Shown: positions 30,466 through 41,241, numbered from the stretch's first letter. The stretch is DNA of 64,000 nt from Psychrobacter sp. JCM 18903 (GCF_000586475.1 NZ_BAWJ01000011.1:1-64000), one strand, 5' to 3'. Numbers and translations are program-made. Notes: a model not told the origin generated them from the letters alone.

Positions 30466-31322
30466 ATGAGTACGCAAAATTTATTGATTATTGGTCAAGG
30501 TGATATTGGTTTGCCAGTCAGCAATCAGCTGGCACAGGACGGCTTGAATGTCACAGGTTTGGCTCGTGGTGAGCGCCATCATTACTCTTTGGATGCTAAC
30601 GCTGAATTTATGCAAGCCGATGCATTGACTCTGACGGCTGAGCAGCTGCAAGATTTTACGGCGATAGCAATTATCGTTACGCCCGATGATTATTCGACCA
30701 GTGGCTATCATAATAGCTACTTAGCAATTAGCCAGCATTTGGCAACGCTTGCGGACAAACTCACCAACCTTTCACGCATTGTTTTTATTTCATCAACGGG
30801 TGTTTATGGGCAAGATAATGGCGAATGGATTGATGACAATACCGCGCCTGTGCCGCCAGAGCGTGAAGCATCGCAGGTAATATTGCAAGCAGAACAAGTC
30901 TTGCAACAAGGCTTTGGTGATAAAGCTATTATCATTCGTCCAAGCGGTATTTATGGACGCGCGCGTCTCATGCGTCTGCGTAAAGCCCGCGAGCCACAAA
31001 AGGAAGCAGTGGCAGCCGCGCATTGGAGCAATCGGATTATGGATCGCGATTTGGTCGCTATCATCGCTAACGTACTGACTATCGATGCGCCCAAGCCCCT
31101 GTATATTGCTACTGATTATGCGCCAGTCACGACTTTTGAGTTGGGCGTCTGGTTAAGTCGGCAGATCAATGAAACGCTCCTGCTCTTGACGATAAAAAAG
31201 TAGCGGTTACGGGAAAACGCTTGCACAGTAATATTCCATTAGCTTGGTTGGCATATCCTGATTGGCAAGTCGGTTACCGTGATATTTTGCGTCATCAAGA
31301 ACAATATCAAGAACAACATTAA
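30466..31322 (+). CDS. NAD(P)-binding epimerase-like protein (YeeZ-type SDR), one frame break
   Basis: About 285 residues once corrected. An atypical short-chain dehydrogenase/epimerase: LLIIGQGDIGLPVSNQL at the Rossmann N-terminus, RIVFISSTGVYGQDNGEW with the Tyr of the YxxxK-like region, and IIIRPSGIYGR. An A is lost from AAA at 31172-31174. With it, the frame continues GKRLHSN, ending QEQYQEQH and TAA at 31320-31322. GAGGA precedes the tandem ATGATG. The substrate is unknown; the E. coli relative YeeZ is also uncharacterised. Confidence 0.75.
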
Positions 31323-31385
31323 GAGTAATATGCCAGTTTGATTTAATTAGAATTATTTTTATATTTTATAGCCTATGGAGATTTC

Positions 31386-32384
31386 ATGACCCAGCCTTCT
31401 ACTTCTGACACTCATTTACCCAGTGCTGATCTTACAGCAGCAGGCGGTACAATTTCAGAAGGCAATGCTGAGCAGTCGTCTATTTTGCCAGATAGTACCC
31501 AACCTGCGATTGTACATCCTAATTTTGACCCGAGTCGCTTGGCACTTGATCCTGCCAGACCCTTGAGCGATATTCCAGAGCCTGCTAGGCGCCTAAATGG
31601 TCAGTTGCAACGACTTTATGGTCGCTCTGCGCGTTTTTATCAGCCTAAAGAACACAGCTTGTCAAAATGGTCGCTGATTGCTTCGGAAGTATTGGGCGAG
31701 CATCTGTCATTACTGCGGGCAGCAGAGCTTGTCGAGTTTCCAGACAGCTTTTATCACAATCACAGCGCGCAACCATTATTATCATCATTACATGGTATGA
31801 CTTTGCTCGACATGGCTGATATTCAGCAGGCGCTTCGTGCTTATCCAGAACTGCATCGTTACGGTTTTGCACTGAATGGCTCTTCTGTAAGTACCGATAC
31901 GAGCGTTAGTAGTAATGCTAAAAACACACAGTCTTCTTTCCGTGTATTGACCAAACGGTATAATCCAGATGAGTTGCTCAACAGTGTTTACGCCGAAGAT
32001 TGGCAGGTGGTGTTGCAGCCGCAGCAATTTGAGACAGGCGAGGGCAGTTTGGCTACTGACATTATGGCATGTAGCGTCGCTGTCCATGCATTGAGGCAGT
32101 GCGAGACACGCAAAAGTATCAATCACCGCTATAGCGCCGCGCAAATCTGTCAGCACATACGCAGTTATCTGCTGAGTCAAATCATTTGTGAGCCATCGCA
32201 GCGTCATGCCTACCGTCAAATACGCATTTTTACAGGACATGTTATTGTTGCCGCGTATCATTTAGGTTGGGAGATACAAGTGAGTGGTGACGGTCAGTGT
32301 TGTTTTAATCTCTCATCGCGCAGTGGCCTATTGACTCGTTATCCTAACATGCAGGATTACGACATCAATGGTTGGTCAAGCTGA
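31386..32384 (+). CDS. Hypothetical protein
   Basis: Not recognised. 332 residues, soluble, no signal peptide. Residues 1-65 are a Ser/Thr/Pro-rich, probably disordered leader. Residues 65-150 are helical with Leu repeats (PARRLNGQLQRLYGRSARFY, WSLIASEVLGEHLSLLRAAELVEF). A Ser/Thr/Asn linker is near 165-190. The rest is helical with several His, Cys and Gln residues but no clear metal motif. The gene lies 63 bases after the epimerase-like gene and 61 before pyrE, possibly in one operon. Confidence 0.6.
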   Translation: MTQPSTSDTHLPSADLTAAGGTISEGNAEQSSILPDSTQPAIVHPNFDPSRLALDPARPLSDIPEPARRLNGQLQRLYGRSARFYQPKEHSLSKWSLIASEVLGEHLSLLRAAELVEFPDSFYHNHSAQPLLSSLHGMTLLDMADIQQALRAYPELHRYGFALNGSSVSTDTSVSSNAKNTQSSFRVLTKRYNPDELLNSVYAEDWQVVLQPQQFETGEGSLATDIMACSVAVHALRQCETRKSINHRYSAAQICQHIRSYLLSQIICEPSQRHAYRQIRIFTGHVIVAAYHLGWEIQVSGDGQCCFNLSSRSGLLTRYPNMQDYDINGWSS

Positions 32385-32445
32385 TCAATAATGCGTACAA
32401 TAACGCCAATTTTTTGCTCTTCTTTTTGTCAATAGGAACGCTTCC

Positions 32446-33168
32446 ATGCTTAATGCCTCAATGCCTAATGCGCAACACCCTTCTTTTTCCTCACATCAAT
32501 TTATCCAACTGGCTTTAGACAATCAAGTTCTCAAATTTGGCGAGTTTGTCCTCAAGTCTGGTCGCATCAGTCCGTATTTTTTTAATGCAGGCTTGCTGGC
32601 ATCGGGTGAGATGTTGTCGTTGCTCGCGTGTGGTTATGCTGATGCCTTGGCTGAGCAAATGGCTGCTAGTCATAACGGTACAGATGAGCAGGAGCTGGTG
32701 ATCTTTGGGGCAGCGTATAAAGGTATTCCTTTTGTGGCAGCAACCGCGCAAGCCTTATGGATTCATCATGGTATCAATGCTAAGTGGGGCTATAATCGTA
32801 AAGAAGCCAAAACTCATGGCGAAGGTGGCAACTTAGTAGGCGCTGACGTTAGTGGTAAAGCAGTCTGGGTACTAGATGATGTCATTACCGCTGGTACGGC
32901 GATGCGTGAAGTGGTTGAGATTTTAGAGCAAGCGGGCGCTAGCGTTGCTGGTATTATCGTTGCCCTTGACCGTAAAGAAAAAGGTCAGGCTGAGCATTCT
33001 GCCATTCAAGAGTTGGCGTCGACATTAGAGGTACCAGTGCGCGCGCTCGTCGATATCGATGATTTAATCAGTTATTTGGCAGATGACCATGGCGTACAAA
33101 GCGGTCAGCATAAAGATGCGACCCAACTTGCCAAGATGCAACATTATCGCGCGCAGTACGGCGTATAG
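32446..33168 (+). CDS. pyrE: Orotate phosphoribosyltransferase
   Basis: 240 residues. The type I PRTase layout is clear: LKFGEFVLKSGRISPYFFNAG, VIFGAAYKGIPFVAATA, WGYNRKEAKTHGEGGNLVG (flexible catalytic loop), and the PRPP-binding VWVLDDVITAGTAMREVVE. It joins orotate and PRPP to form OMP in pyrimidine synthesis. An acidic insert (SHNGTDEQE) near residue 75 and a C-terminal extension lengthen it beyond E. coli (213). AGGA precedes the ATG. Confidence 0.95.
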   Translation: MLNASMPNAQHPSFSSHQFIQLALDNQVLKFGEFVLKSGRISPYFFNAGLLASGEMLSLLACGYADALAEQMAASHNGTDEQELVIFGAAYKGIPFVAATAQALWIHHGINAKWGYNRKEAKTHGEGGNLVGADVSGKAVWVLDDVITAGTAMREVVEILEQAGASVAGIIVALDRKEKGQAEHSAIQELASTLEVPVRALVDIDDLISYLADDHGVQSGQHKDATQLAKMQHYRAQYGV

Positions 33169-33226
33169 TTGGGCACTGAGTTCGAAGCTGTTCTACATTA
33201 ATAATATAACGTAAGTGAGCTTTATT

Positions 33227-34210
33227 ATGAGCCAAGAAAATCAAAAAAAATCGTTAAACATACTCGTTATTATAGATCCTATCGAGCAAGTTAATTATAA
33301 AAAAGACACGACCCTTGCGATGATGTGGTCGGCACAAGACCGTGGGCACAGCCTTGGCTATTGTCAGATCCATGATTTGTGGTTGGATCGTGGGCAACTG
33401 ATGGTTGATACGCAGTCAGTGACCGTCAAGCGTGATCCTAAAGATTTTTATACACTAGGGGATAAAGCGACAGCGCCAATCAGCGACTATGACGTGGTGT
33501 TGATGCGTAAAGATCCGCCGTTTGACATGCGTTTTATTTATGCCACTTATATGCTTGATCATGCCAAAGCGGCAGGCGTGCTAGTGGTCAATGATCCACA
33601 AGCGATACGTGATTGTAATGAAAAGCTCTTTGCCACGTGGTTTAGCGATTATATGAGCCCAACGATTGTGACCAGTAAACAGGCGCATATTCGCAAGTTT
33701 ATCGCTGAGCAGCAAGACGTCATTGTTAAGCCGTTAGATGGTATGGGCGGCACGGGTATTTTCCGCTTGACCGCTGATAGTCCAAATATCGGCGTCACGC
33801 TTGAGGTTTTAACCGAGCTTGAAACCTTGCCGATTATGGCACAGCGTTATTTACCAGAGATCAAAGAAGGCGATAAGCGCGTGTTGATCGTTGATGGTGA
33901 AGTGGTCGATTATAGCTTGGCGCGTATTCCTACCAAAGGCGAGACCCGTGGTAATCTTGCGGCGGGTGGTAGCGGTGTTGCGATGCCGCTCACCGATGTC
34001 GAACGTCAAGTGGCAGAAGTCGTGGCACCTATTGTTAAAGAAAAAGGTCTCATGTTCGTCGGGCTCGATTTAATCGGCGGTCGTATTACCGAGATTAATG
34101 TCACCAGCCCAACGTGTGTACGTGAGATTGATGATCAATGCGGTACAGATATTGCGACCGATTTTATCATCGCCATTGAGAATAAAGTAGCAGTTTGCGC
34201 AACGCTGTAA
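33227..34210 (+). CDS. gshB: Glutathione synthetase
   Basis: About 327 residues from ATG 33227; the frame extends to a GTG at 33215. This ATP-grasp ligase shows NILVIIDPIEQVNYKKDTTLAM, RKDPPFDMRFIYATYMLD, VVNDPQAIRDCNEKLFATWF, IVKPLDGMGGTGIFRL, RGNLAAGGSG (Gly-rich loop) and ITEINVTSPTCVREID. It joins gamma-glutamylcysteine and glycine in the last step of glutathione synthesis. Intact. Confidence 0.95.
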   Translation: MSQENQKKSLNILVIIDPIEQVNYKKDTTLAMMWSAQDRGHSLGYCQIHDLWLDRGQLMVDTQSVTVKRDPKDFYTLGDKATAPISDYDVVLMRKDPPFDMRFIYATYMLDHAKAAGVLVVNDPQAIRDCNEKLFATWFSDYMSPTIVTSKQAHIRKFIAEQQDVIVKPLDGMGGTGIFRLTADSPNIGVTLEVLTELETLPIMAQRYLPEIKEGDKRVLIVDGEVVDYSLARIPTKGETRGNLAAGGSGVAMPLTDVERQVAEVVAPIVKEKGLMFVGLDLIGGRITEINVTSPTCVREIDDQCGTDIATDFIIAIENKVAVCATL

Positions 34211-34363
34211 GGATCGAGTGATTTATCACTAAGCTATGCGCACAATACTTAAAAAACAGTGTGCTAAGATAGATTGATAAACAGCATCTTTCATAGCGCA
34301 TGAAAAGGCGATAAAACGTCATTTATAAACGATGCTTTTATGATTTTTCGATAGTATTTATAA

Positions 34364-34399
34364 AAGCCAAGTCGTGATTGCTCGCGGCTTGGATTTTTG
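34364..34399 (+). terminator. Probable terminator of gshB
   Basis: AAGCCAAG pairs imperfectly with CGGCTTGG across a loop, followed by ATTTTTGTT. It lies in a 337-base gap between gshB and murG that otherwise shows nothing clear. Confidence 0.55.
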
Positions 34400-34547
34400 T
34401 TATTGACAGTGCATAAAGTGCTATATATCAGCCAACGATTTACACTATACTATGCGAGATTTTATAGGGTCATTATTGGCTGATGACTAAGATGATCATA
34501 GGATAATAAGTCCTTCATATAAATAAAGAAAAGATAGGCAGGCGTTC

Positions 34548-35633
34548 ATGAAAGCACCGCATATATTAATGATGGCCGCGGGTACTGGCGGGCATGTGTT
34601 CCCAGCACTGGCAGTGGCTGAGGAATTGACTCAGCGTGGTGCGGTTATTCATTGGCTAGGAACGCCAAATGGTATGGAAAATGGCTTGGTTGCACCGACT
34701 GGTTATCCTTTTCATGCGATTGAGATGCAGGGTTTACGCGGTAAAGGAATCGGGCGTTTATTGAAGTTGCCAGTGACTTTATTGTCAGCGACGATGGCAG
34801 TTATAAAGGTGATTCGTAGTAATCAAATTGACATAGTTGTCGGTTTTGGTGGTTATGTGACAGCGCCTGGCGGTATCGCTGCACGTCTGACCAATACGCC
34901 TCTGATTATCCATGAACAAAATGCCATTGCAGGCATGAGTAATCGCTACCTATCCAAGATTGCAACCAAGGTGCTGCAAGCATTTGAGGATACCTTTGCC
35001 AATAGTGCACAGGATGCTAAGCTTGAAACGGTGGGTAACCCAGTACGCAATGCTATCACTGGTGTCTCTGAACCAACGGTGCGTTATGATGTTAATGACA
35101 ACTCACCGCTCAAATTGTTGGTGGTGGGTGGCTCACTTGGTGCACAAGCCTTAAACGACACTGTGCCAAAAGCGCTGGTATTGCTCAATCAGCCTTTTGA
35201 AGTGCGTCACCAATGCGGGCGTAACAATGAGGCTGCCACACAAGCGGCTTACGATGAGCAAGACTTGAGTATGCACAAGTTTGTGGTACAGCCTTTTATC
35301 GACGATATGGCCGCCGCTTATAATTGGGCAGATGTTATTGTTTGCCGAGCAGGCGCATTGACGGTTACGGAAATCCAGAACGTTGGTATTGCCGCAATTT
35401 TTGTACCGCTGCCGCATGCGGTAGATGACCATCAGACTGCTAATGCCCGCACGTTAACCTCACACGATGCGGCGATTTTGTTACCGCAGTCTGAACTGAC
35501 AGCACAGCGTTTGAGCAATGAGCTTGCTGCCCTTAATCGAGAGAAGTGCCTAGCGATGGCCAAAAAAGGCCATGCCCTTGCCAATCGAAGTGCGAGCAAG
35601 CAAGTTGCTGATATTATCTGGCAAACGCTGTAG
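34548..35633 (+). CDS. murG: UDP-GlcNAc:lipid I GlcNAc transferase MurG
   Basis: 361 residues, GT28 family, peripheral on the inner membrane. It shows ILMMAAGTGGHVFPALAVA (Gly-rich loop), DIVVGFGGYVTAPGGIAA, PLIIHEQNAIAGMSNR, LLVVGGSLGAQALND and the UDP-binding VVQPFIDDMAAAYNWADVIVCRAGALTVTEI. It adds GlcNAc to lipid I to make lipid II. First gene of the division and wall cluster here; murC follows after 83 bases. Intact. Confidence 0.95.
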   Translation: MKAPHILMMAAGTGGHVFPALAVAEELTQRGAVIHWLGTPNGMENGLVAPTGYPFHAIEMQGLRGKGIGRLLKLPVTLLSATMAVIKVIRSNQIDIVVGFGGYVTAPGGIAARLTNTPLIIHEQNAIAGMSNRYLSKIATKVLQAFEDTFANSAQDAKLETVGNPVRNAITGVSEPTVRYDVNDNSPLKLLVVGGSLGAQALNDTVPKALVLLNQPFEVRHQCGRNNEAATQAAYDEQDLSMHKFVVQPFIDDMAAAYNWADVIVCRAGALTVTEIQNVGIAAIFVPLPHAVDDHQTANARTLTSHDAAILLPQSELTAQRLSNELAALNREKCLAMAKKGHALANRSASKQVADIIWQTL

Positions 35634-35716
35634 CCTACATTCTTATAGCTGACTGTTTTTATTACCAATTATTTTGATACACTAAATTGTATTAGCCTTT
35701 AATAAAGAGAATCCCT

Positions 35717-37154
35717 ATGTCTAACCCTGCGAAAGCTCTACCTAAGCGTTTGATTGAAATACCAGAAATGCGTCGTATTCAGCATTTGCATTTTGTCGGT
35801 ATTGGTGGCTCGGGGATGTGCGGTATCGCGGAGGTGATGAACAATCAAGGCTATCAAGTCAGTGGTTCTGATATTGCTGAGAGCTTAGTGACAAACGTTT
35901 GGCACAGATTGGTATTGATATTGCGATCGGTCATGATTCTAAGAACATCGCCAATGCTGATGTCATCGTTGTATCGTCAGCGATTGATCGCAGCAACCCT
36001 GAAGTAAAAGCGGCACTAGAAGCGCGTTTGCCAGTGGTACGCCGTGCCGATATGCTGGGCGAGTTGATGCGTTATCGTCACGGTATCGCTGTTGCTGGTG
36101 CTCACGGCAAAACCACGACGACCAGTTTGTTGACTACCATGATGGCAGAAGGGCAACTCGATCCTACCTACGTGATCGGCGGTAAGCTGAATGCATCTGG
36201 TAAAAATGCTGCACTGGGTAGCAGTCGTTTCTTAGTGGCAGAAGCCGATGAGTCTGATGCATCGTTTTTATCGTTACATCCGATGGCCGCGATTGTCACC
36301 AATATCGATCAAGACCATATGGAAACGTATGAGAATAGTTTTGATAAATTAAAAGCCGCTTATATTCAGTTTTTACAAAACATGCCATTCTATGGTTTGG
36401 CGGTGGTCTGCGGTGACGACCCAGAATTGTATGCCATGATTGATGATATTGGTCGTCCCGTACTGACCTTTGGACTTGAGCCTTTTAACGACGTTCAAGC
36501 CATCGACTTGGTAACGGAAGGTACTAAAACTCACTTCACGGTACTGCGCCGTGACCGTGAACCTTTACGTTTGACTCTCAATATTCCTGGTACTCACAAC
36601 GTTTACAATGCACTTGCTGCTATTGCCATGGCGACTGATGAAGGGGTGGATGACGAAGCGATCAAACGCGCTCTGCAAAAATTTGAAGGCGTTGGTCGCC
36701 GTTTTGAGCAGCATGCTTCTGTCAGTCTTGATGATGGTAATGTTTTATTGATTGACGATTATGGTCATCACCCAAAAGAAGTCGATGCCACCATTAAAGC
36801 GGCACGTCAAAGCTTCCCTGAACGTCGTTTGGTAATGATGTTTCAGCCGCACCGTTATAGTCGTACCCGCGATTGCTTCGATGATTTTGTCGAAGTACTC
36901 TCCAGCGTTGATGAATTATTATTATTAGACGTCTATTCAGCAGGTGAAAGCCCAATTACTGGTGCTGATACCAAGTCATTGGCGCGTAGTATTCGGTTGC
37001 GCGGTGAAGTTGAACCGACGATTATTGACAAGGACAATTTAGCTCCTGTCATGCAGCGTTTATTAAAAGCCAATGACATGCTCATTACTCAAGGTGCAGG
37101 TAATGTAGGCAGATCGCTGTCGACTTGGCTGCCAATAACCTTTACATTAAGTAA
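35717..37154 (+). CDS. murC: UDP-N-acetylmuramate--L-alanine ligase MurC (two frame breaks)
   Basis: The first amino-acid ligase of peptidoglycan synthesis. It shows [17 protein letters not shown], the ATP loop [25 protein letters not shown], and [15 protein letters not shown] with HRYSRTRD. An A is missing from AAA at 35893-35895 (restores [17 protein letters not shown]). A further base is missing near 37108-37110 (restores [18 protein letters not shown] and a TAA at 37152-37154). Corrected: 479 codons, near the usual 490. ddl follows after 26 bases. Confidence 0.93.
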
Positions 37155-37180
37155 GCTAAAAAATTCTAGGAACGATCTTC

Positions 37181-38189
37181 ATGACGACTGATACTAAAGA
37201 AAATACCAGCACTCAAAATTCAGATAATTTAGAGAGCAATGATGCCACTCTAAACACGACGACCAGTGATGCAAAAGATGCCAGACAGTTTGGTAAAGTG
37301 GCGGTTGTCTATGGCGGCAGTAGCAATGAACGCAGCGTGTCATTAGACAGTGGTGCTGCCGTATTGCAGGCGCTACAAAACCAAGGCGTTGATGCCACTC
37401 ATTTCGATCCTAAGCATCAAGACATCACAGAGCTACGCGAGTATGACCGCGTGTTCAATGTGTTGCATGGTCGCGGCGGCGAGGATGGCTTGCTACAAGG
37501 CGTGCTGCAATGGTTTGATATTCCGCAGACGGGTTCAGGCATTCTGGCATCAGCGCTGGGTATGGATAAGGTTCGTACCAAGCAATTGTGGCAGGGTTGT
37601 GGGTTAGCAACCGCGCCATTTTCATTGTTAACAGCTGAGACTGACCTGGCAGCAAGTGGTCAACATGCTAGGTTTACCACTTATTATCAAGCCCGTTCAT
37701 GAAGGCTCGAGTATTGGTATGACTAAGGTCAACAATCTTGACGAGTTGCCAGCGGCTTATGCCACGGCAGTACAGTGCGGTGATGCGGTTATGGCTGAGC
37801 GCTGGATTACCGGTCGTGAGTTCACAATCGTCATTATCGACGATGAAGCCTATCCAGTTATTCGTCTTGAACCTGCTGATATTACCAACTTCTACGATTT
37901 TGAAGCCAAGTATAATCGTAATGATACCAGTTACTATATCCCCTGTGGTCTGAGCGCTGCTGACGAAAAGCATTTACAAGATCTGAGCCTTGCAGCGTTC
38001 CGTGCCGTTGATGCCAAAGGCTGGGGACGCATCGATGCTATGCAAGATGAAGCAGGCAACTTCTGGTTGCTTGAAATCAATACAGTGCCAGGCATGACCA
38101 GCCATAGCTTGGTTCCGATGGCAGCCAAGGCTCGAGGCATGGACTTTGATGCATTGTGCTGGCATATTTTAGCGCAGACATTAGAGTGA
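37181..38189 (+). CDS. ddl: D-alanine--D-alanine ligase (one-base frame break)
   Basis: An ATP-grasp ligase that makes the D-Ala-D-Ala terminus of wall precursors. It shows [76 protein letters not shown]. An extra A seems present at 37654-37655; removing it joins AASDLAA-type sequence to [13 protein letters not shown]. Corrected: 335 codons, longer than E. coli DdlB (306) through a 35-residue Thr/Asn/Asp-rich leader. AGGAA precedes the ATG. Confidence 0.92.
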
Positions 38190-38233
38190 CTGGTATAGCA
38201 GTTATTGCTTAAATAGTTATTTAGCAATGCTAC

Positions 38234-38286
38234 TTTTTAATATTGTTCATTCTTTAACATTGCTCATTTTTTAACATTGTTCATAA
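38234..38286. repeat. Three imperfect 17-bp tandem units
   Basis: TTTTTAATATTGTTCATTC, TTTAACATTGCTCATTT and TTTAACATTGTTCATA follow each other just after ddl. An inverted repeat TTATTAAGGCAG/CTGTCTTAATAA is at 38299-38336 and may end the murG-ddl transcript. The rest of the 562-base ddl-ftsQ gap shows no gene. Confidence 0.55.
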
Positions 38287-38751
38287 TGCTATTGATATTT
38301 ATTAAGGCAGTTGTCATTAATAGGCTGTCTTAATAAACCAGTGATAAAACATTATGAATCATTAGGTTTGAATTTTTCTTATAGCCTGAGAATACTACTA
38401 GACGAGAACGGGTTAATGTATCACTAGAGCTGCTATACCACAGCGTCATGTAAACTTGTGTAAATTCGTTGTCACTAGTAGGGGTTAAGCTATTGTTTAA
38501 CCATAAAATACGTTAATATTGTAATTATAGGTCTGTTTTAGTGATATTTCTGTTTTCTATGAATTTAGCCCATAAGTTATTCATAAATTAAGAAAAATGT
38601 TACGTTTAAATGAGCATAATGTCATCCTATAAATCGTTTTAGTAAAATATTTTGATAATATGTCAACTTAATAGGCCTCTGCAAAAATATGCAGATTTAC
38701 ATTTATAAATAGCATGATCAGTTTTATGCAAATATAGGGACAAAGGTCGTT

Positions 38752-39546
38752 ATGGCTCAAACTGTCAACGAGGTAACTGACTTGATGAGTGATAAAACCC
38801 GTCGCCCAAACTCTAAGTTCCAAGTACCGACTTCGCTCAAATATTTTTTTATGGTATTGGTACTAGGGTTGCTCGTACTGATATTGATAATGGGTGGAAA
38901 AGCGTTGCGTGATGCACCGCCAGCTTCTATCCATGTGAATAATCAGGGTTTGACAGTTACCCAGTATCGCGCATTGCAACAGGTTATGAATCAACAAAAG
39001 GTAAGCAGCTTTTTTACCTCTGATTTGCAAGCGTTAAGAGATATTACGACGGGTCTGGCTTGGGTTGATCAGGTCAGTATTTCTCGTGATTGGCAACGGG
39101 GCATAGTCGTTACTGCATTACCTAAGCAAGCGGTTGCTAATTTTGGTACAGAGCGTTTGGTGGATGCAAAAGGTGCGGTTTTTGTCCCTGCTGATAGTAA
39201 AGATCTGACGCAAGAACGCTTCGCCACCTTACAAGGTGAGATAACGCAAGCCCCAGTTATCATGCAGCAGATGCAGCAAGTTAACGACTGGTATGCGCCA
39301 CTTGGTATGCAAGTCGAAGATATTATCCTGTCACCAAGAATGACTTGGCTGATTCGTTTTGACAATGGACTGCGTGTGATTGTTGATAATGAGAATACTG
39401 CGCAAAAGCTGCTGAGTTTGAGTCAGCTGCTCGGCAATCAGTTAAGTGAGCGTCGAGGCGAAATACAGTCTGTAGATTTGCGCTATAAAAATGGTTTTAC
39501 CATTGCTTGGGATATGGCACAGCCAACAATCGATGAAGCAGAATAA
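38752..39546 (+). CDS. ftsQ: Cell division protein FtsQ
   Basis: 264 residues, bitopic: about 33 cytoplasmic residues, one helix (YFFMVLVLGLLVLILIMG), then a periplasmic POTRA domain (SIHVNNQGLTVTQYRALQQVM) and the FtsQ beta domain (ITTGLAWVDQVSISRDWQRGIVVTALPKQAVANF). It recruits FtsB/FtsL to the divisome. The position between ddl and ftsA is the standard one. Sequence similarity is low, as usual for FtsQ, and context carries weight. Confidence 0.88.
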   Translation: MAQTVNEVTDLMSDKTRRPNSKFQVPTSLKYFFMVLVLGLLVLILIMGGKALRDAPPASIHVNNQGLTVTQYRALQQVMNQQKVSSFFTSDLQALRDITTGLAWVDQVSISRDWQRGIVVTALPKQAVANFGTERLVDAKGAVFVPADSKDLTQERFATLQGEITQAPVIMQQMQQVNDWYAPLGMQVEDIILSPRMTWLIRFDNGLRVIVDNENTAQKLLSLSQLLGNQLSERRGEIQSVDLRYKNGFTIAWDMAQPTIDEAE

Positions 39547-39667
39547 CGATAGATAGATAGCACAAGCAAAAACTGGTTAGCATTTTAGTTTGAGCTATTT
39601 TGATAGTTTGTAGCACAGAATATACAATATCATAGCGTGTTGATAACGCCTTTTTTAATGATCTAAT

Positions 39668-39687
39668 GGAGACGTCATTTGGTCTCC
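39668..39687 (+). promoter_or_regulatory. Hairpin at the ftsA 5' end
   Basis: GGAGAC and GTCTCC flank an 8-base loop, overlapping the first of two possible ftsA starts (39666) and 27 bases before the second (39714). It could affect translation of ftsA. Confidence 0.35.
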
Positions 39688-39713
39688 TGTTTAGCGATAA
39701 TTTGTCTGGTACC

Positions 39714-41006
39714 ATGAAAAATACTGAAAATCTGGTTGTTGTCCATCTAAGTGCCACGGCAGTCTATGTCGTTATTGGTAACGTTGTCTCTGCAAAAGAC
39801 ATCCGTATTCTGGGCGTGGGACAAGTCAAAAATAGCGATTTTTACCAAGGTCAAATAAAACACCGTGAACGTCTACAAGGTGCTATTAAACAAGCCATTC
39901 AAGAAGCAGAAGATACTGCCAATTGCCGCGTGCACAGTGTGTGGTTGACCTTAGCGACCCCGGAATTATCGAGCAAAAATAGTGCAGGCGAGGTACGTGT
40001 AGAAGATGAGGCGGTACGTGCCAAAGATATGGTGCAGGCGTTGTCTAATGCCAAGTCACGCGATCTATCATCAGACTACTATCTAATGCATTGCTGTCAG
40101 CAGGGTATCTATGTTGATGATCAAGATTTCATGGTGGATGATGCAATCGAAATGATGGCGCATAATATTACTGTGATGTATCACATGATGATGATGCCCG
40201 TTGCTAGTCGTCAGAATATCCAAAAATTACTGCAAAGCTGTGATGTTGGTATTGACCACATTGTATTTGATGCAGTGACGAGTGCTGAATACAGTTTGAT
40301 GAGTGACGAGCGCCAGCAAGGGGTTTGTTTGGTAGATATTGGTGCTAGTACGACCAGTATTTGCGTTTATAAAGAAAACAAGCTCATATTTACCCATTGT
40401 ATCGCGACAGGCAGCCACGAAGTGACGATGGATATCTCAGCTGATTTTGGTATCTCCATGATTGAGGCTGAAAAGCTGAAAAAAACTCATGGTACTGTCG
40501 ATGTCAATAGTGTCGATCCTAGCTCGTTCTTTATCTTTAAACCACAAGGAACAGGTGACGAGATTAATATTGGTATCTATAATCTAGCCCGCATTATTGA
40601 AGCGCGCTATGTGCAGATATTTACGGAAGTTGCTCGTCAATTGCATGAGGCTGATCTCATCGGCTATATCGACAAAGGTATCGTACTCACAGGTGGCGGT
40701 ACGGCGATTAAAGGTATGATACCCTTTACCAAAAAATTGCTCAAAATGCCCGTAGTATTAACCAACACTCATCCTGCTATTAGTGCTCATAATCATTTTG
40801 ATAATGATGAGTCATTTAAGCAGCTAAACAGTCAAGTGAATGATCGTGCTTATCAAACGGCATTTGGTACACTATTATATAGTCAAAGCGAGCAGTTTCG
40901 CCGTAGTGAAAAAAGCGAGCCTGAAGCGATTCAAAAAAATCGAGTCACTGGTGTTTTTCAAAGTGCAGGGCAGCGTTTTGCTAGTGTACTCAAAAAGATA
41001 TTATAA
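39714..41006 (+). CDS. ftsA: Cell division protein FtsA
   Basis: About 430 residues from ATG 39714; an in-frame ATG at 39666 adds 16. An actin-fold ATPase tethering FtsZ to the membrane. It shows VVVHLSATAVYVVIG at the N-terminus, the phosphate loop CLVDIGASTTSICVY, GIVLTGGGTAIKGMIPF, and a C-terminal amphipathic segment (QRFASVLKKIL) for membrane binding. Neither start has a strong ribosome-binding site. Intact. Confidence 0.93.
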   Translation: MKNTENLVVVHLSATAVYVVIGNVVSAKDIRILGVGQVKNSDFYQGQIKHRERLQGAIKQAIQEAEDTANCRVHSVWLTLATPELSSKNSAGEVRVEDEAVRAKDMVQALSNAKSRDLSSDYYLMHCCQQGIYVDDQDFMVDDAIEMMAHNITVMYHMMMMPVASRQNIQKLLQSCDVGIDHIVFDAVTSAEYSLMSDERQQGVCLVDIGASTTSICVYKENKLIFTHCIATGSHEVTMDISADFGISMIEAEKLKKTHGTVDVNSVDPSSFFIFKPQGTGDEINIGIYNLARIIEARYVQIFTEVARQLHEADLIGYIDKGIVLTGGGTAIKGMIPFTKKLLKMPVVLTNTHPAISAHNHFDNDESFKQLNSQVNDRAYQTAFGTLLYSQSEQFRRSEKSEPEAIQKNRVTGVFQSAGQRFASVLKKIL

Positions 41007-41241
41007 TCTGTTAGCAAAACATACTTATATTAAGCAGCATATGAGTATGCAGCTATATAATAGGCAAGAATACGAAAAGTAACACCCTGTACTATACTGG
41101 CATATTTTGGCTAGCACAATTATCTAAGCCATTGCCCTGTTTTATTTAAATACAATTATATATAGTAAGTCGATAGCGCGCCATATAAGTGTGTTACCAA
41201 GTATCGACCATCACGCTATCTGCAACTGGAGAAACCTTTTT

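Noticed and set aside
35717..38189. Programmed frameshifting in murC and ddl
   Set aside because: No slippery heptamer with a downstream structure stands out, and the same kind of break occurs in unrelated genes across the window.
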